From the NCBI GenBank assembly GCA_947493885.1, contig CANLTE010000003.1, positions 248,001-312,000 of the forward strand: a DNA stretch of 64,000 nucleotides, read 5' to 3'. The position numbers were made by a program, and so were the translations under genes. This DNA comes from an uncultured Maribacter sp. GTDB lineage: Bacteria > Bacteroidota > Bacteroidia > Flavobacteriales > Flavobacteriaceae. Position 1 is the first letter of the stretch. Every line of letters begins with the position of its first letter. Positions 53,709-63,089 of the stretch are shown here, piece after piece. The notes under the pieces are model-generated. The model was given only the letters and a program-made list of their open reading frames with translations, made no database searches and was not told the DNA's origin.

Positions 53709-55088
53709 TTGGAAAAGTTAGAAATAATTGGAAGTGAAGAATGGTGTTCATTTTCGACCTTTGGTATACCGGCAATAAAAGCCAGAGTTGATTCTGGAGC
53801 AAAAACTTCATCCATTCAGGCAAACAAAATTAAAACATATTATAAAGATACTATTGAATGGGTACGCTTTGAAGTTAACCCTATTCAAGAAAATAGAAGC
53901 ATAAGTATCACTTGTGAGGCACGTGTTTTTGCAAAAAGGTTTGTTAAAAGTTCTACTGGTATAGCTGAAGAACGCTTGGTAATAAAAGCACCAGTAACAA
54001 TTAATGAAAATACCTTTGAGATAGAACTAACATTAGCGAATAGAGATTCCATGGAGTTTAGAATGCTCCTAGGAAGAGAAGCATTACAGCATAGGTTTTT
54101 AGTTAACCCTTCAGAAATTTATTTACAAGGACAATTAACACAAGCAGATCTTGATGAAAAGTACATAGCTTTTCGGAAAGATAAAACAGGGTTAAAAATA
54201 GCACTTCTTGCCAGTAATCCAGCTCTTTTTAGTAATAAAAGGCTATTGGAATCGGGTAGGGCAAGAGGTCATGAAATGGTATTTTTAAATGTAGAGCAAA
54301 CTTACATGAAATTTGACGCTAAGGAGCCACAAATAAGGTATCGAGGAGGAAACGTAATAGATGAGTTTGATGCCATTATTCCAAGAATAAAACCATCGGT
54401 AACCTTTTATGCATGCGCATTAATTCGTCAGTTTGATGCTATGGGAACATATTGTTTAAACTCTGCAAACGCCATAACTCAAAGCCGCGACAAATTATTT
54501 GCCACTCAACTTTTTGCTAAAAAAGATATTCATATCCCTATTACCGGTTTTGCGAATTCTCCATTAGACACTAAAGATTTAATTCGTATGGTTAATGGAG
54601 CTCCTTTAATTATAAAATTGTTAGAAAGTACTCAAGGAAAGGGTGTAGTATTAGCAGAGACAACCAAAGCTGCAGAAAGTGTAATAAATGCTTTTAAAAG
54701 TGTTAAAACCAATATTCTGGTACAAGAGTTTATTAAGGAAGCTAATGGACAAGATATACGTTGTTTTGTAATTAATGGAAAGGTTGTTGCTTCGATACAG
54801 CGTCAAGCAGCAAAGGGAGAGTTCAGAGCAAACATTCATCAGGGAGGAAAAGCTTCAAAAATTAAAATAACCTCAGAAGAAAGAAAACTTGCTATTAAGG
54901 CCGCAAAAATATTAGACCTTCCTGTTGCTGGTGTAGATATTATTAGATCCAACAAAGGTCCATTATTACTTGAGGTAAATTCTTCCCCTGGGTTAGAGGG
55001 AATAGAAAACGCCACCGGTTTAGACATTGCTAATAAAATGATTGAAGCCATTGAAAAAAAGCTCAAGTTTACTGGTTATAGTGAATAA
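53709..55088 (+). CDS. rimK: RimB-type protease domain fused to RimK ATP-grasp ligase
   Basis: This 459-aa protein starts at TTG 53709 ([13 protein letters not shown] in codon terms, initiator Met); no ATG is in a sensible position. Residues ~1-140 are a RimB/ATP-dependent zinc protease (retropepsin-like) domain with VDSGAKTSS and MLLGREAL. Residues ~155-455 are a RimK ATP-grasp ligase with [39 protein letters not shown] and [14 protein letters not shown]. RimK adds glutamates to ribosomal protein S6 or makes related peptides, and RimB trims them. Fusion of the two supports a poly-glutamylation/editing unit. Cytoplasmic. Confidence 0.82.
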   Translation: MEKLEIIGSEEWCSFSTFGIPAIKARVDSGAKTSSIQANKIKTYYKDTIEWVRFEVNPIQENRSISITCEARVFAKRFVKSSTGIAEERLVIKAPVTINENTFEIELTLANRDSMEFRMLLGREALQHRFLVNPSEIYLQGQLTQADLDEKYIAFRKDKTGLKIALLASNPALFSNKRLLESGRARGHEMVFLNVEQTYMKFDAKEPQIRYRGGNVIDEFDAIIPRIKPSVTFYACALIRQFDAMGTYCLNSANAITQSRDKLFATQLFAKKDIHIPITGFANSPLDTKDLIRMVNGAPLIIKLLESTQGKGVVLAETTKAAESVINAFKSVKTNILVQEFIKEANGQDIRCFVINGKVVASIQRQAAKGEFRANIHQGGKASKIKITSEERKLAIKAAKILDLPVAGVDIIRSNKGPLLLEVNSSPGLEGIENATGLDIANKMIEAIEKKLKFTGYSE

Positions 55089-55142
55089 ACAATCATTTTT
55101 TATACTAATACTATCACAAAATATAGTTAAACTATTTAAAAC

Positions 55143-55159
55143 TAATAGTATTACTATTA
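55143..55159. promoter_or_regulatory. Palindromic operator of the TetR-controlled operon
   Basis: A perfect 17-bp palindrome TAATAGTA-T-TACTATTA overlaps the -7 box and is 16 bp before the tetR start. Further TACTAT/ATAGT half-sites occur upstream (about 55108-55132). Placement predicts autorepression of the tetR-ABC-hlyD-tolC operon by its own TetR protein. Confidence 0.7.
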
Positions 55160-55165
55160 TATTTG
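55158..55165 (+). promoter_or_regulatory. -7 promoter element TATATTTG
   Basis: Exact match to the Bacteroidota -7 consensus TAnnTTTG, 9 bp before the tetR ATG at 55175. The leader is very short, and the overlap with the operator at 55143 implies repression. Confidence 0.6.
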
Positions 55166-55174
55166 TAGAGTTAT

Positions 55175-55846
55175 ATGGAAAAATTACAAATACATATCGT
55201 TATTGATTCCAATCTGTACACCAAAAATCCCGAATCATCCGAATTGGGAAAAAAAATTGTATGTACAAGTATTGAAATGATTAATGATTTAGGTTTCGAA
55301 GGTTTTACTTTCAAAAAATTGGGAAAACAAATTGGATCTAATGAAAGCTCTATATATCGATATTTTGATAGTAAACATGCGTTACTGGTTTATTTAATAA
55401 GCTGGTATTGGAGTTGGGTAGAATATAAGATAGCATTCTCTACTACCAATTTAAATTCTGCTAAAGACAAACTAATAAAAGCAGTCACCTTACTAACGGA
55501 GGATATAACTGAGGACAACACCTTTAGTTACATAGACGAAACGTTACTTCATAAAATAATCATTTCTGAATCGGCAAAAACCTACTATACCAAAGATATT
55601 GACGAAGAAAATCAAAAAGGCTTTTACAAAACGTATAAAAAAGTTGTACAACGCGTAAGTGATATTGTTTTAGAAGTAAACCCAGAATTTGAGTTTCCTC
55701 ATATGCTAATTTCCACAGTAATTGAAGGAGCACATCATCAAAGATATTTCTCCAAACATCTACCATCATTGACAGATGTAGTAAAGGGCAAAAACAACAT
55801 TGTTAGATTCTACAACGACTTGGTATTAAAGACTATTTTGACATGA
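55175..55846 (+). CDS. TetR-family transcriptional regulator
   Basis: This 223-aa protein has an N-terminal HTH at ~24-70: GKKIVCTSIEMINDLGFEGFTFKKLGKQIGSNESSIYRYFDSKHALLVYLI. The recognition helix SNESSIYRYFDSK is canonical. The larger helical C-terminal half binds an unknown ligand. The upstream palindrome at 55143 indicates autoregulation. It is coupled to the next gene by a 4-bp ATGA overlap and leads a secretion-type operon. Confidence 0.88.
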   Translation: MEKLQIHIVIDSNLYTKNPESSELGKKIVCTSIEMINDLGFEGFTFKKLGKQIGSNESSIYRYFDSKHALLVYLISWYWSWVEYKIAFSTTNLNSAKDKLIKAVTLLTEDITEDNTFSYIDETLLHKIIISESAKTYYTKDIDEENQKGFYKTYKKVVQRVSDIVLEVNPEFEFPHMLISTVIEGAHHQRYFSKHLPSLTDVVKGKNNIVRFYNDLVLKTILT

Positions 55847-56169
55847 ATTTTATTCACAAATATATTTTGTTGATTAAGCATAGTTTTTTATTACTTGTTG
55901 TAATAAGCATGTTTTCACAAGCATGTGTTAACAGTTTAGCGTTAAATACGGATTATAATTTGGAAATTGTAGAAACCAATTCTGAAGACGATTCTGATAA
56001 AGAAGAAAGAGTGGAAAATGATGCCGAAACAAAAAAGAGTGAATTGCAGGTTACAATTGCGCATTCTTGCGTTTTTACCAATTTGCTGAAAACCGAAAAC
56101 TTTAAAATTTTACATTTTTTTAGCAACTTCAAATTAAAAATCCCGCTTCCACCACCAGATGTGGTATAA
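55843..56169 (+). CDS. Small exported protein of unknown function
   Basis: This 108-aa protein has a hydrophobic N-terminus (IKHSFLLLVVISMFSQAC) that could be a lipoprotein signal. An acidic low-complexity middle (ETNSEDDSDKEERVENDAETKK) follows, and the C-terminus ends IPLPPPDVV. It overlaps tetR by 4 bp and precedes the ABC gene by 104 bp, so it belongs to the export operon. It could be a periplasmic accessory or an export substrate; neither is shown. No known family recognised. Confidence 0.55.
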   Translation: MNFIHKYILLIKHSFLLLVVISMFSQACVNSLALNTDYNLEIVETNSEDDSDKEERVENDAETKKSELQVTIAHSCVFTNLLKTENFKILHFFSNFKLKIPLPPPDVV

Positions 56170-56273
56170 TTTATTTTCAAAGACTAGCATAAGTCAGTAC
56201 CTATTCAAAATTTAACCATATTACATTTTCACATGGGGTTTTCCAAAACCTCTAATTATTTAATTCTGTATAA

Positions 56274-57938
56274 ATGAAAGAAATAATGACACCCTGGCAG
56301 CGCTTTGTCGGTATTTTACAATTGGATAAAAGAGACATTAAACAAATATTTTATTACGCAATTTTAGCTGGTTTGGTAGCACTTTCCTTGCCGTTAGGCA
56401 TCCAAGCTATAATTAACCTTATTCAAGGAGCTCAGATTTCGTCTTCATGGATCGTACTCGTTGTATTAGTTACCTTAGGTGTAGCTTTTCAAGGGGGGTT
56501 ACAATTAATGCAATTTCGTATTCTTGAAAATATTCAACAAAAAATATTTACCCGTTCATCTTTTGAGTTTGCATATCGCTTTCCTAAAATTAAATCCAGT
56601 GAATTACTAAATTATTATCCACCAGAGCTTGCGAATCGTTTTTTTGATACGTTAACCGTTCAGAAAGGATTGTCTAAAATACTAATTGATTTTCCTGCTG
56701 CTGCACTTCAGATAATCTTTGGTATTATGCTACTATCATTATACCATCCATTCTTTATCATTTATGGAATATTGTTAGTAGTGTTAATTTATGTGGTTTT
56801 CAGGTTTACAGCTCAAAAAGGCTTAGAAACTAGTTTAAAAGAGTCAAAAAACAAATACAAAGTTGCACATTGGATTCAAGAAATAGCAAGATCTCTAGTA
56901 AGTTTTAAACTTTCAGGAAAAACAGAATTGGCAATGAATCGTAATGATGAATTTACCAATGACTATTTAAAAGCAAGAGAAAGTCATTTTAGAGTTTTAT
57001 TACTTCAATTTATACAAATGATTGGTTTTAAAATTCTTGTAACGTCTGGTTTATTAGTTATTGGTGGGCTTTTAGTACTAAATCAGCAAATGAACATTGG
57101 ACAGTTTGTTGCCGCTGAAATTATTATTCTACTTATAATTAGCTCTGTTGAAAAATTAATAAAAGGACTTGAAACTTTTTATGATGTATTGACCTCTTTA
57201 GAAAAAATAGGTCAAATAGTAGACAAAGAACTAGAACCACAAGAAGGTATAAATCCTTTTGAGACGCAGAAAGACCTTAAAATTCAACTTGAAAATGTAA
57301 GCTATATTACTGAAGGAAAACAAATATTATCTGACATTACCTTTACCTTAAATTCTAAAGATCGAGTTTTGCTCGAGGGGAGTGCAGGTTCTGGAAAAAC
57401 TACATTACTTAAGCTATTATCTGGAATTAATTTACCTACATCCGGATCATTATATATTAACGATGTTTCATTTCGAGGTATATGGCCTAATAAGTATAGA
57501 AGTAGTATTGGACAAGTAATTCCGGGGCAGGACCCTTTTGAAGGTTCTATTATAGAGAATATTACTTTCGGAAATAAAGAGGTTTCTAACGAATATTTAC
57601 GAGAAGTACTTGAAAATCTTGGCCTTTTACCATTTATAAAAGAACAACCTAATGGAATACAAACTATGTTGTATCCAGAGGGTCAGCAAATTCCTTATAC
57701 CGTTACTAAACGCATAGTTTTAGCACGAGCCATTATTAACAAACCTAAATTACTACTATTAAAGGATCCTTTGGATTATTTTGATGCCTCTGAAGCCAAA
57801 CAAATTATAGAATACTTAACCAGCCCAGATAAAACATGGGCATTGGTGGTGTCGTCCAGAAATTCTTATTGGAAAAAAGTGGCAGATAAAAGATTAAAAT
57901 TGAATGATGGAACAATTAAAAATTTAGGAGATGCTTAA
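56274..57938 (+). CDS. ABC exporter (permease-ATPase fusion) with non-canonical ATPase motifs
   Basis: This 554-aa protein has six membrane helices (~20-310) followed by an ABC nucleotide-binding domain. Walker A is intact (G369-S-A-G-S-G-K375-T) and a Q-loop glutamine is present (GQDPF). However the signature LSGGQ is replaced by IPYTV, Walker B has K497-D498 where DE is expected (LLLLKDPLDYFD), and the H-loop His is Ser (ALVVSSRN). All catalytic elements except Walker A are altered while the rest is well conserved. It is followed at -8 bp by hlyD and then tolC, as in type I export systems. Possibly an ATPase-dead or atypical transporter. Confidence 0.8.
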   Translation: MKEIMTPWQRFVGILQLDKRDIKQIFYYAILAGLVALSLPLGIQAIINLIQGAQISSSWIVLVVLVTLGVAFQGGLQLMQFRILENIQQKIFTRSSFEFAYRFPKIKSSELLNYYPPELANRFFDTLTVQKGLSKILIDFPAAALQIIFGIMLLSLYHPFFIIYGILLVVLIYVVFRFTAQKGLETSLKESKNKYKVAHWIQEIARSLVSFKLSGKTELAMNRNDEFTNDYLKARESHFRVLLLQFIQMIGFKILVTSGLLVIGGLLVLNQQMNIGQFVAAEIIILLIISSVEKLIKGLETFYDVLTSLEKIGQIVDKELEPQEGINPFETQKDLKIQLENVSYITEGKQILSDITFTLNSKDRVLLEGSAGSGKTTLLKLLSGINLPTSGSLYINDVSFRGIWPNKYRSSIGQVIPGQDPFEGSIIENITFGNKEVSNEYLREVLENLGLLPFIKEQPNGIQTMLYPEGQQIPYTVTKRIVLARAIINKPKLLLLKDPLDYFDASEAKQIIEYLTSPDKTWALVVSSRNSYWKKVADKRLKLNDGTIKNLGDA

Positions 57939-59280
57939 TATATCTAACAATCAACTTAACAAAAAGGTTACTTTAAATAAGTATAAAGCTTTTGCTACAG
58001 CATTTAAGGCCGACGATTATAAGGTTTTTAATAAATTTTTAATTGCCCTAGTAATATTGGCTATTATTATTCTTTTTCTTCCATGGACACAAAATGTAAC
58101 GGGGAATGGTTTTATAACAACTTTAACCCCAGGACAAAGACCCCAAACTATACAATCAATAATTCCAGGAAAAATAGAAAAATGGTATGTAAAAGAAGGT
58201 GATTATGTTAAAAAGGGAGATACAATTTTATTCATTTCTGAAATAAAAAACGAATATCAAGATCCCAAACTTGTAGAACGCACAAATCAACAGTTAAATG
58301 CTAAAAACAAATCTGTAATATCATATCAAGAAAAAATAAAAGCACTTGAAAGTCAAGCCTTGGCTTTAGGTAGTGAGCGTATATTAAAACTTTCTCAAGC
58401 TGAAAATAAACTTAAACAGGCTAAATTGAAGGTAAAGAGCGATAGTATTGATTTTGAGGCTTCAAAAACAAATTTGAAAATTGCAGAAAAACAATATGAC
58501 CGTACAGTAATCTTACAAAACGAAGGGTTAAAAGCTGTAACTGATGTGGAAGAAAAACGATTAAAACTACAAGAAACTCAAGCCAAGTTAATTTCTCAAG
58601 AAAATAAACTTATAACGAGCAAAAATGAAGTTCTTAATGCAAAAATTGAAATAAGTCGTATTTCAGCGGAGTATACGGACAAAATATCAAAATCGCGAAG
58701 TGATAAATTTACCGCAGAATCAGGTCAGTTTGAAACACAAGCTCAGGCCACTAATTTGGAAAATAAAAGCACCAACTATACCATGCGTAAAGCCTTGTTG
58801 TATATTACTGCTCCACAAAACGGATATATAAATAAAGCTATAAAAAATGGTATTGGAGAAACCTTTAAGGAAGGGGAAAAATTAGTAGGCATTATGCCTG
58901 CAAATTACGATTTAGCAGTAGAAACATTTGTTGACCCCATAGACTTACCTCTTATACATTTAAACGAAGATGTTAGAATTCAGTTTGATGGTTGGCCCGC
59001 AATATTTTTTAGTGGTTGGCCTAATGCGGCGTATGGTACTTATGCAGGAAAAGTTGTTGCTATTGAAACATTTATTAGCGACAATGGAAAGTTTAGAGTA
59101 TTAATTGCACCAAATAAAAAGGATAATCCCTGGCCTGAAAACCTAAGGGTAGGTTCTGGAGCATATACTATTGCTTTGTTAGAAAATGTTCCTATTTGGT
59201 ACGAAATATGGCGAAAACTAAATGGTTTTCCTCCCAATTATTACACTCCAAATTCTAAACAAATTAACAGTAAAAAATAA
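57931..59280 (+). CDS. HlyD-family membrane fusion protein
   Basis: This 449-aa protein has one N-terminal membrane helix (~37-55, FLIALVILAIIILFLPW). A split lipoyl domain (GKIEKWYVKEGDYVKKGDTILFIS) is interrupted by a long coiled-coil hairpin (~105-270). The second lipoyl half follows (YITAPQNGYINKAIKNGIGETFKEGEKLVGIMP), then a beta-barrel. This is the adaptor between the ABC exporter and TolC. Start overlaps the ABC stop by 8 bp, and its stop overlaps the tolC start by one base. Confidence 0.9.
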   Translation: MLNISNNQLNKKVTLNKYKAFATAFKADDYKVFNKFLIALVILAIIILFLPWTQNVTGNGFITTLTPGQRPQTIQSIIPGKIEKWYVKEGDYVKKGDTILFISEIKNEYQDPKLVERTNQQLNAKNKSVISYQEKIKALESQALALGSERILKLSQAENKLKQAKLKVKSDSIDFEASKTNLKIAEKQYDRTVILQNEGLKAVTDVEEKRLKLQETQAKLISQENKLITSKNEVLNAKIEISRISAEYTDKISKSRSDKFTAESGQFETQAQATNLENKSTNYTMRKALLYITAPQNGYINKAIKNGIGETFKEGEKLVGIMPANYDLAVETFVDPIDLPLIHLNEDVRIQFDGWPAIFFSGWPNAAYGTYAGKVVAIETFISDNGKFRVLIAPNKKDNPWPENLRVGSGAYTIALLENVPIWYEIWRKLNGFPPNYYTPNSKQINSKK

Positions 59281-60689
59281 TGAAAACGAGATTCATCCTT
59301 TTTGTTTTTATTTTATCAATATCAGTGCGTTATGTAACGGCGCAACAGTTTTCTAATGCTAAAATTGAAATGCTGTCTTTTGAAGAATATATTGGTTATG
59401 TAAAAAAACATCATCCGTTAATAAAACAAAGCGAACTTACTTTAAGTATTGGAGAAGCAAACTTACTCCGAGCCAGGGGAGGCTTTGATCCCAAAATTGA
59501 AGCAGACTATAATCGGAAGAAGTTTAAAAATACAGAATACTATGATTTGTTGAATGCAACTTTTAAAATACCCACTTGGTATGGGGTTGAATTTAAAGCA
59601 AATTTTGAGGAAAATACAGGAGTATTTCTAAATGAGGATTTAACAGTCCCTGATGGTGGTTTATATAGCGCTGGAGTATCATTTTCACTTGCACAAGGTC
59701 TTCTAATTAACGAAAGAATGGCTTCACTAAAAAAAGCACGTCATTTTAAAAGACAAACAAAAGCAGAAAGAGATTTATTAGTTAACAATCTATTATATGA
59801 TGCTAGTAAAGCCTATTTTAATTGGCTTGAAGCTTCAAATGAGCAAAACATTTATTCCAGCTTTCTAGAAAATGCATCTGTGAGATTAACGGCCATAAAG
59901 CGTAGTGTAGAAGTAGGAGAGAAGCCTAAAATTGACATTACCGAAGCTAGAATTATACTTAATAATAGAGAGCTTAATTATGAAGCAGCTCTTCTAAAAA
60001 GAAAAAAAGCGGCACTAGAGGTAAGCAATTATTTATGGGTGAATAATATTCCGCTAGAACTAGAGGAAAATGTATTTCCAGAAATGCCCGAAAAGGAAGT
60101 TTTAGAAAAAGTTTTAGAGCTAGAAGGAATTACCAATGTAAATGCTTTGTTAGATACTCATCCAAAGCTACTAAGTCTTGACGCAAAAATTGATGGCTTA
60201 GCGGTAGATAAATCGTTAAAATTAAACAAATTACTTCCCAAAATAGACTTGCAATATAACTTTCTATCTCAGGAGTATAATCAGTTGAATACTTTTAATA
60301 CGGCAAATTATAAAGCATTTGTGAACTTTAGTTTACCACTGTTTTTGCGTAAAGAACGTGGAGACTTAAAATTATCAAAACTTAAAATCAAGGACGCAAA
60401 TTTTGACCGAGTTTCAACAGCGCTAAACCTCAGTAATAAAATAGAAGCTGTTAATACCGAAATTGAATCCTTAGTTACGCAAAGCTCTTTGGTAAAAACA
60501 ATAGTGAAAGATTACACCGCTTTAGTAAGCGCTGAAGAGCGTAAATTTTCACTAGGAGAAAGTTCTTTGTTTTTGATTAATTCACGAGAACAAAAATTGA
60601 TTGATGCCCAGTTAAAAGAAAATGAGATAATTATAAAGCAATTAATAGCTACGGCTAATCTATATAACACTTTGGGTATTGCTATATAA
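59280..60689 (+). CDS. TolC-family outer-membrane export channel
   Basis: This 469-aa protein has a signal peptide (ending YVTAQ). It shows the typical helical barrel repeats: EEYIGYVKKHHPLIKQSELTLSIGEANLLRARGGFDPKIEADYNRKKF, NNLLYDASKAYFNWLEASNEQN, and FSLGESSLFLINSREQKLIDAQLKENE. Completes the tripartite ABC-HlyD-TolC system. Its neighbouring ABC is unusual, so the substrate is open. Confidence 0.9.
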   Translation: MKTRFILFVFILSISVRYVTAQQFSNAKIEMLSFEEYIGYVKKHHPLIKQSELTLSIGEANLLRARGGFDPKIEADYNRKKFKNTEYYDLLNATFKIPTWYGVEFKANFEENTGVFLNEDLTVPDGGLYSAGVSFSLAQGLLINERMASLKKARHFKRQTKAERDLLVNNLLYDASKAYFNWLEASNEQNIYSSFLENASVRLTAIKRSVEVGEKPKIDITEARIILNNRELNYEAALLKRKKAALEVSNYLWVNNIPLELEENVFPEMPEKEVLEKVLELEGITNVNALLDTHPKLLSLDAKIDGLAVDKSLKLNKLLPKIDLQYNFLSQEYNQLNTFNTANYKAFVNFSLPLFLRKERGDLKLSKLKIKDANFDRVSTALNLSNKIEAVNTEIESLVTQSSLVKTIVKDYTALVSAEERKFSLGESSLFLINSREQKLIDAQLKENEIIIKQLIATANLYNTLGIAI

Positions 60690-60701
60690 ATTGTTAAGAA
60701 T

Positions 60702-60721
60702 CCTGAAAAGTACAGGTTTTT
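60702..60721. terminator. Weak terminator between convergent genes
   Basis: A short stem CCTG/CAGG with a 7-nt loop is followed by TTTTT, 12 bp after the tolC stop and next to the NrfD stop. Small stem; low confidence. Confidence 0.35.
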
Positions 60722-61945
60722 CTAATTTCTTTTTTTGAATCTTAACTTTCCAAGTTCAATACCTATAGCTGTTCTTGCTAGAATGGTAAATATGAAAGCA
60801 CCTAATGCCCAAATGCCAAGTGTAACACCTATTTCAATTTTAGTAGGCATATATTCGGCAATTTTACCATATGGACCAGGAATAAATCCTGGTACAATAA
60901 GTCCAAAACCTTTTTCAATCCAAATGGCTATAAAAAGTAGGAAACAACAGAAATAGAGTACTTTGAAATTATTTCTAAATTTCCCAAAAGTTAATATAAT
61001 TGTTGCCAAAACATTCATTGGTATGGCAGTCCATATCCATGGTAGTAAGGCCGTTTTCCCATGAAGCCCAAAAAACAAATAATATGCGCTTTCACTATGA
61101 TGTGTAGGGGCATAAAATTCTTTAAACAACTCAGAAATTAACATTATTAAATTTATTTGAGCCGCAACAGTAACAATTAAAGCAATTTTTTTAATCGTTT
61201 TTCTTTCTACAGGAAACTCCGTGAATGAACGGATAACTGCCAGTACTAGGATAATTAAAGCGGGACCAGCTGCAAATGCTGACGCCAAAAATCTAGGCCC
61301 TAGTAATGCATTATTCCAAAATGGCCTTGCTTGCAATCCCTGATATAGAAAAGCGGTAACCATATGTATTGCAACTGCCCAAAAAACGGATAAAATAGCT
61401 CCCGGAATATATACTTTTGGCTTAGCTTCTTTTCCTTGATAATGTCTAAATAAAATGTACAAGGGAATAGTAATATTTATAAATAGATAACCATTTAATA
61501 CAATAACATCCCATGTTAACATAGAATTTGGAAAATTAAACACTCCTATACCAGGAATCATGTGCCAAAGTACAGAAGGACCTCCCATGTCTGCAACAAC
61601 AAAGGCTAAACACATAATTAATGCAGAAACTGCCAAACCTTCTCCAATGAGTACCGCTTGTTTAAAATCAATATCCTTTAAAACATAAGTTGGCATAACC
61701 AACATAACGGCAGCAGCGGCTACACCTACCAAAAAGGTAAAATTAGAAATATACAATCCCCAGCTTACGCGGTCTGTCATTCCAGTAACACTAAGTCCTT
61801 GATTTAATTGTACCGAATAACAGTACATACCAATTAGCATTATCAAAGTTAAGAAACCCATCCAAAAATGATATCTTTTAGAGCCCTTGGTAATAGTATC
61901 AATACTATCAATAATTAAACTTTTAAAAACTTTGAGTTGTGTCAT
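60722..61945 (-). CDS. nrfD: NrfD-family membrane quinol-interacting subunit
   Basis: This 407-aa polytopic protein has roughly ten membrane helices. It resembles NrfD/PsrC/DsrP subunits, which exchange electrons between menaquinone and an attached iron-sulfur protein. The conserved block RVSWGLYISNFTFLVGVAAAAVMLVMPTYVL is visible, as are WNNALLGPRFLASAFAAGPALIILVLAVIR and the End-helix region. It is downstream of the 4Fe-4S protein with a 15-bp gap, forming a typical NrfCD-type pair in the inner membrane. Confidence 0.88.
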   Translation of the reverse strand: MTQLKVFKSLIIDSIDTITKGSKRYHFWMGFLTLIMLIGMYCYSVQLNQGLSVTGMTDRVSWGLYISNFTFLVGVAAAAVMLVMPTYVLKDIDFKQAVLIGEGLAVSALIMCLAFVVADMGGPSVLWHMIPGIGVFNFPNSMLTWDVIVLNGYLFINITIPLYILFRHYQGKEAKPKVYIPGAILSVFWAVAIHMVTAFLYQGLQARPFWNNALLGPRFLASAFAAGPALIILVLAVIRSFTEFPVERKTIKKIALIVTVAAQINLIMLISELFKEFYAPTHHSESAYYLFFGLHGKTALLPWIWTAIPMNVLATIILTFGKFRNNFKVLYFCCFLLFIAIWIEKGFGLIVPGFIPGPYGKIAEYMPTKIEIGVTLGIWALGAFIFTILARTAIGIELGKLRFKKRN

Positions 61946-61960
61946 CTAAACTATATTTTA

Positions 61961-63079
61961 TCAATCCATGAAGTACCAAAACTTAGGTTCTGTACCTAAG
62001 TCTTCTTTTAACCTGAATACTTTTTTGTTTTCTAAAACCCATCTTATGGTACTTTTGGGATCTAATAAGTTTCCAAATATTCTTGCTCCAGTTGGGCATG
62101 CATCAACACAAGCGGGGTTCTGACCTTTTCTGGAACGCTGAACGCAAAAAGTACATTTTTCCATTACCCCTTTCTTTCGCATTCTATTTCCTAAATAATG
62201 CTGATTCTTATTAATTTCAGTTTCTGGAACTTCAGGCTTACTCCAATTAAATCTTCTTCCGTCATAAGGACAGGCTGCCATACAATATCTGCACCCAACA
62301 CACCAATCATAGTCAACTACAACTAATCCGTCTTCTTCTCTCCAAGTAGCTTGTACTGGACAAACTTCTACACATGGAGGGTTATCACAATGAAAGCATT
62401 GTGTTCCCATATAAAAATGTCCCTGAGCAGGAACTTCATGATAATAATTATCATCGGCTTCATTAAACTTGAAACCTTCACCGTCTTTCATTTCATGAAT
62501 ACGGATGTATTGCATTTGGGAATTTCTATCCTGATTGTTTTCCTCTACACAAGCATTTACACAATCCATATAACCTTGACATTTGGAAATATTAAAGGCA
62601 TAACCAAAAAGCACATCTTCTTGGGCATTTTCAGCAGTCATGCTAATATTCTTTCCCGTTCTAAGTTCATAAGATCGCATTAACCTATTAACTGTAGCTT
62701 TTTTTTCTTCATTGGTCATTAATTTATAGTTGCCCTTAAATTGTTCTTCCCAATCAATTTGAGCTTTTTCTTTTGTTTCTTCTCCTGCTGTCATACTGCA
62801 AGAAGTTGAAACTGCTCCAGCGCCAATCATTAAACTTGCTGTGAGCTTTTTAAACGCCGATCTACGATCCATTTTAACATCAAAAACTTGCTCAAAGCCA
62901 TCTTTACGAGTCTCATCACCTATAGAAGCATCTACAGCAGCACTTATAAACTGCTCATTACTCATCGTTTTTTTTATCTCATCACAATTTCCAGTAGTTT
63001 TTCCACATCCACAAGTATCCGCAGCTTCCTTATGTTGAATACCTAGATTAAGAGAATACCATTTTTCACCTTTACTCAT
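61961..63079 (-). CDS. 4Fe-4S dicluster ferredoxin-like electron-transfer subunit with internal Tat motif
   Basis: This 372-aa protein opens with a ~70-aa Cys-bearing leader, then a twin-arginine motif D71-R-R73-S-A-F-K-K-L followed by a hydrophobic segment. Clusters of NrfC/DmsB type follow: CFHCDNPPCVEVCP, CVGCRYCMAACP and CTFCVQRSRKGQNPACVDACP. The first cluster is CQGYMDCVNAC (C167-x5-C173-x3-C177), where the usual second cysteine is Tyr170. It would accept electrons from NrfD and pass them to cytochromes or a terminal reductase. Co-transcribed with NrfD and the tetrahaem protein. Confidence 0.85.
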   Translation of the reverse strand: MSKGEKWYSLNLGIQHKEAADTCGCGKTTGNCDEIKKTMSNEQFISAAVDASIGDETRKDGFEQVFDVKMDRRSAFKKLTASLMIGAGAVSTSCSMTAGEETKEKAQIDWEEQFKGNYKLMTNEEKKATVNRLMRSYELRTGKNISMTAENAQEDVLFGYAFNISKCQGYMDCVNACVEENNQDRNSQMQYIRIHEMKDGEGFKFNEADDNYYHEVPAQGHFYMGTQCFHCDNPPCVEVCPVQATWREEDGLVVVDYDWCVGCRYCMAACPYDGRRFNWSKPEVPETEINKNQHYLGNRMRKKGVMEKCTFCVQRSRKGQNPACVDACPTGARIFGNLLDPKSTIRWVLENKKVFRLKEDLGTEPKFWYFMD

Positions 63080-63089
63080 TGCTTGTTTT

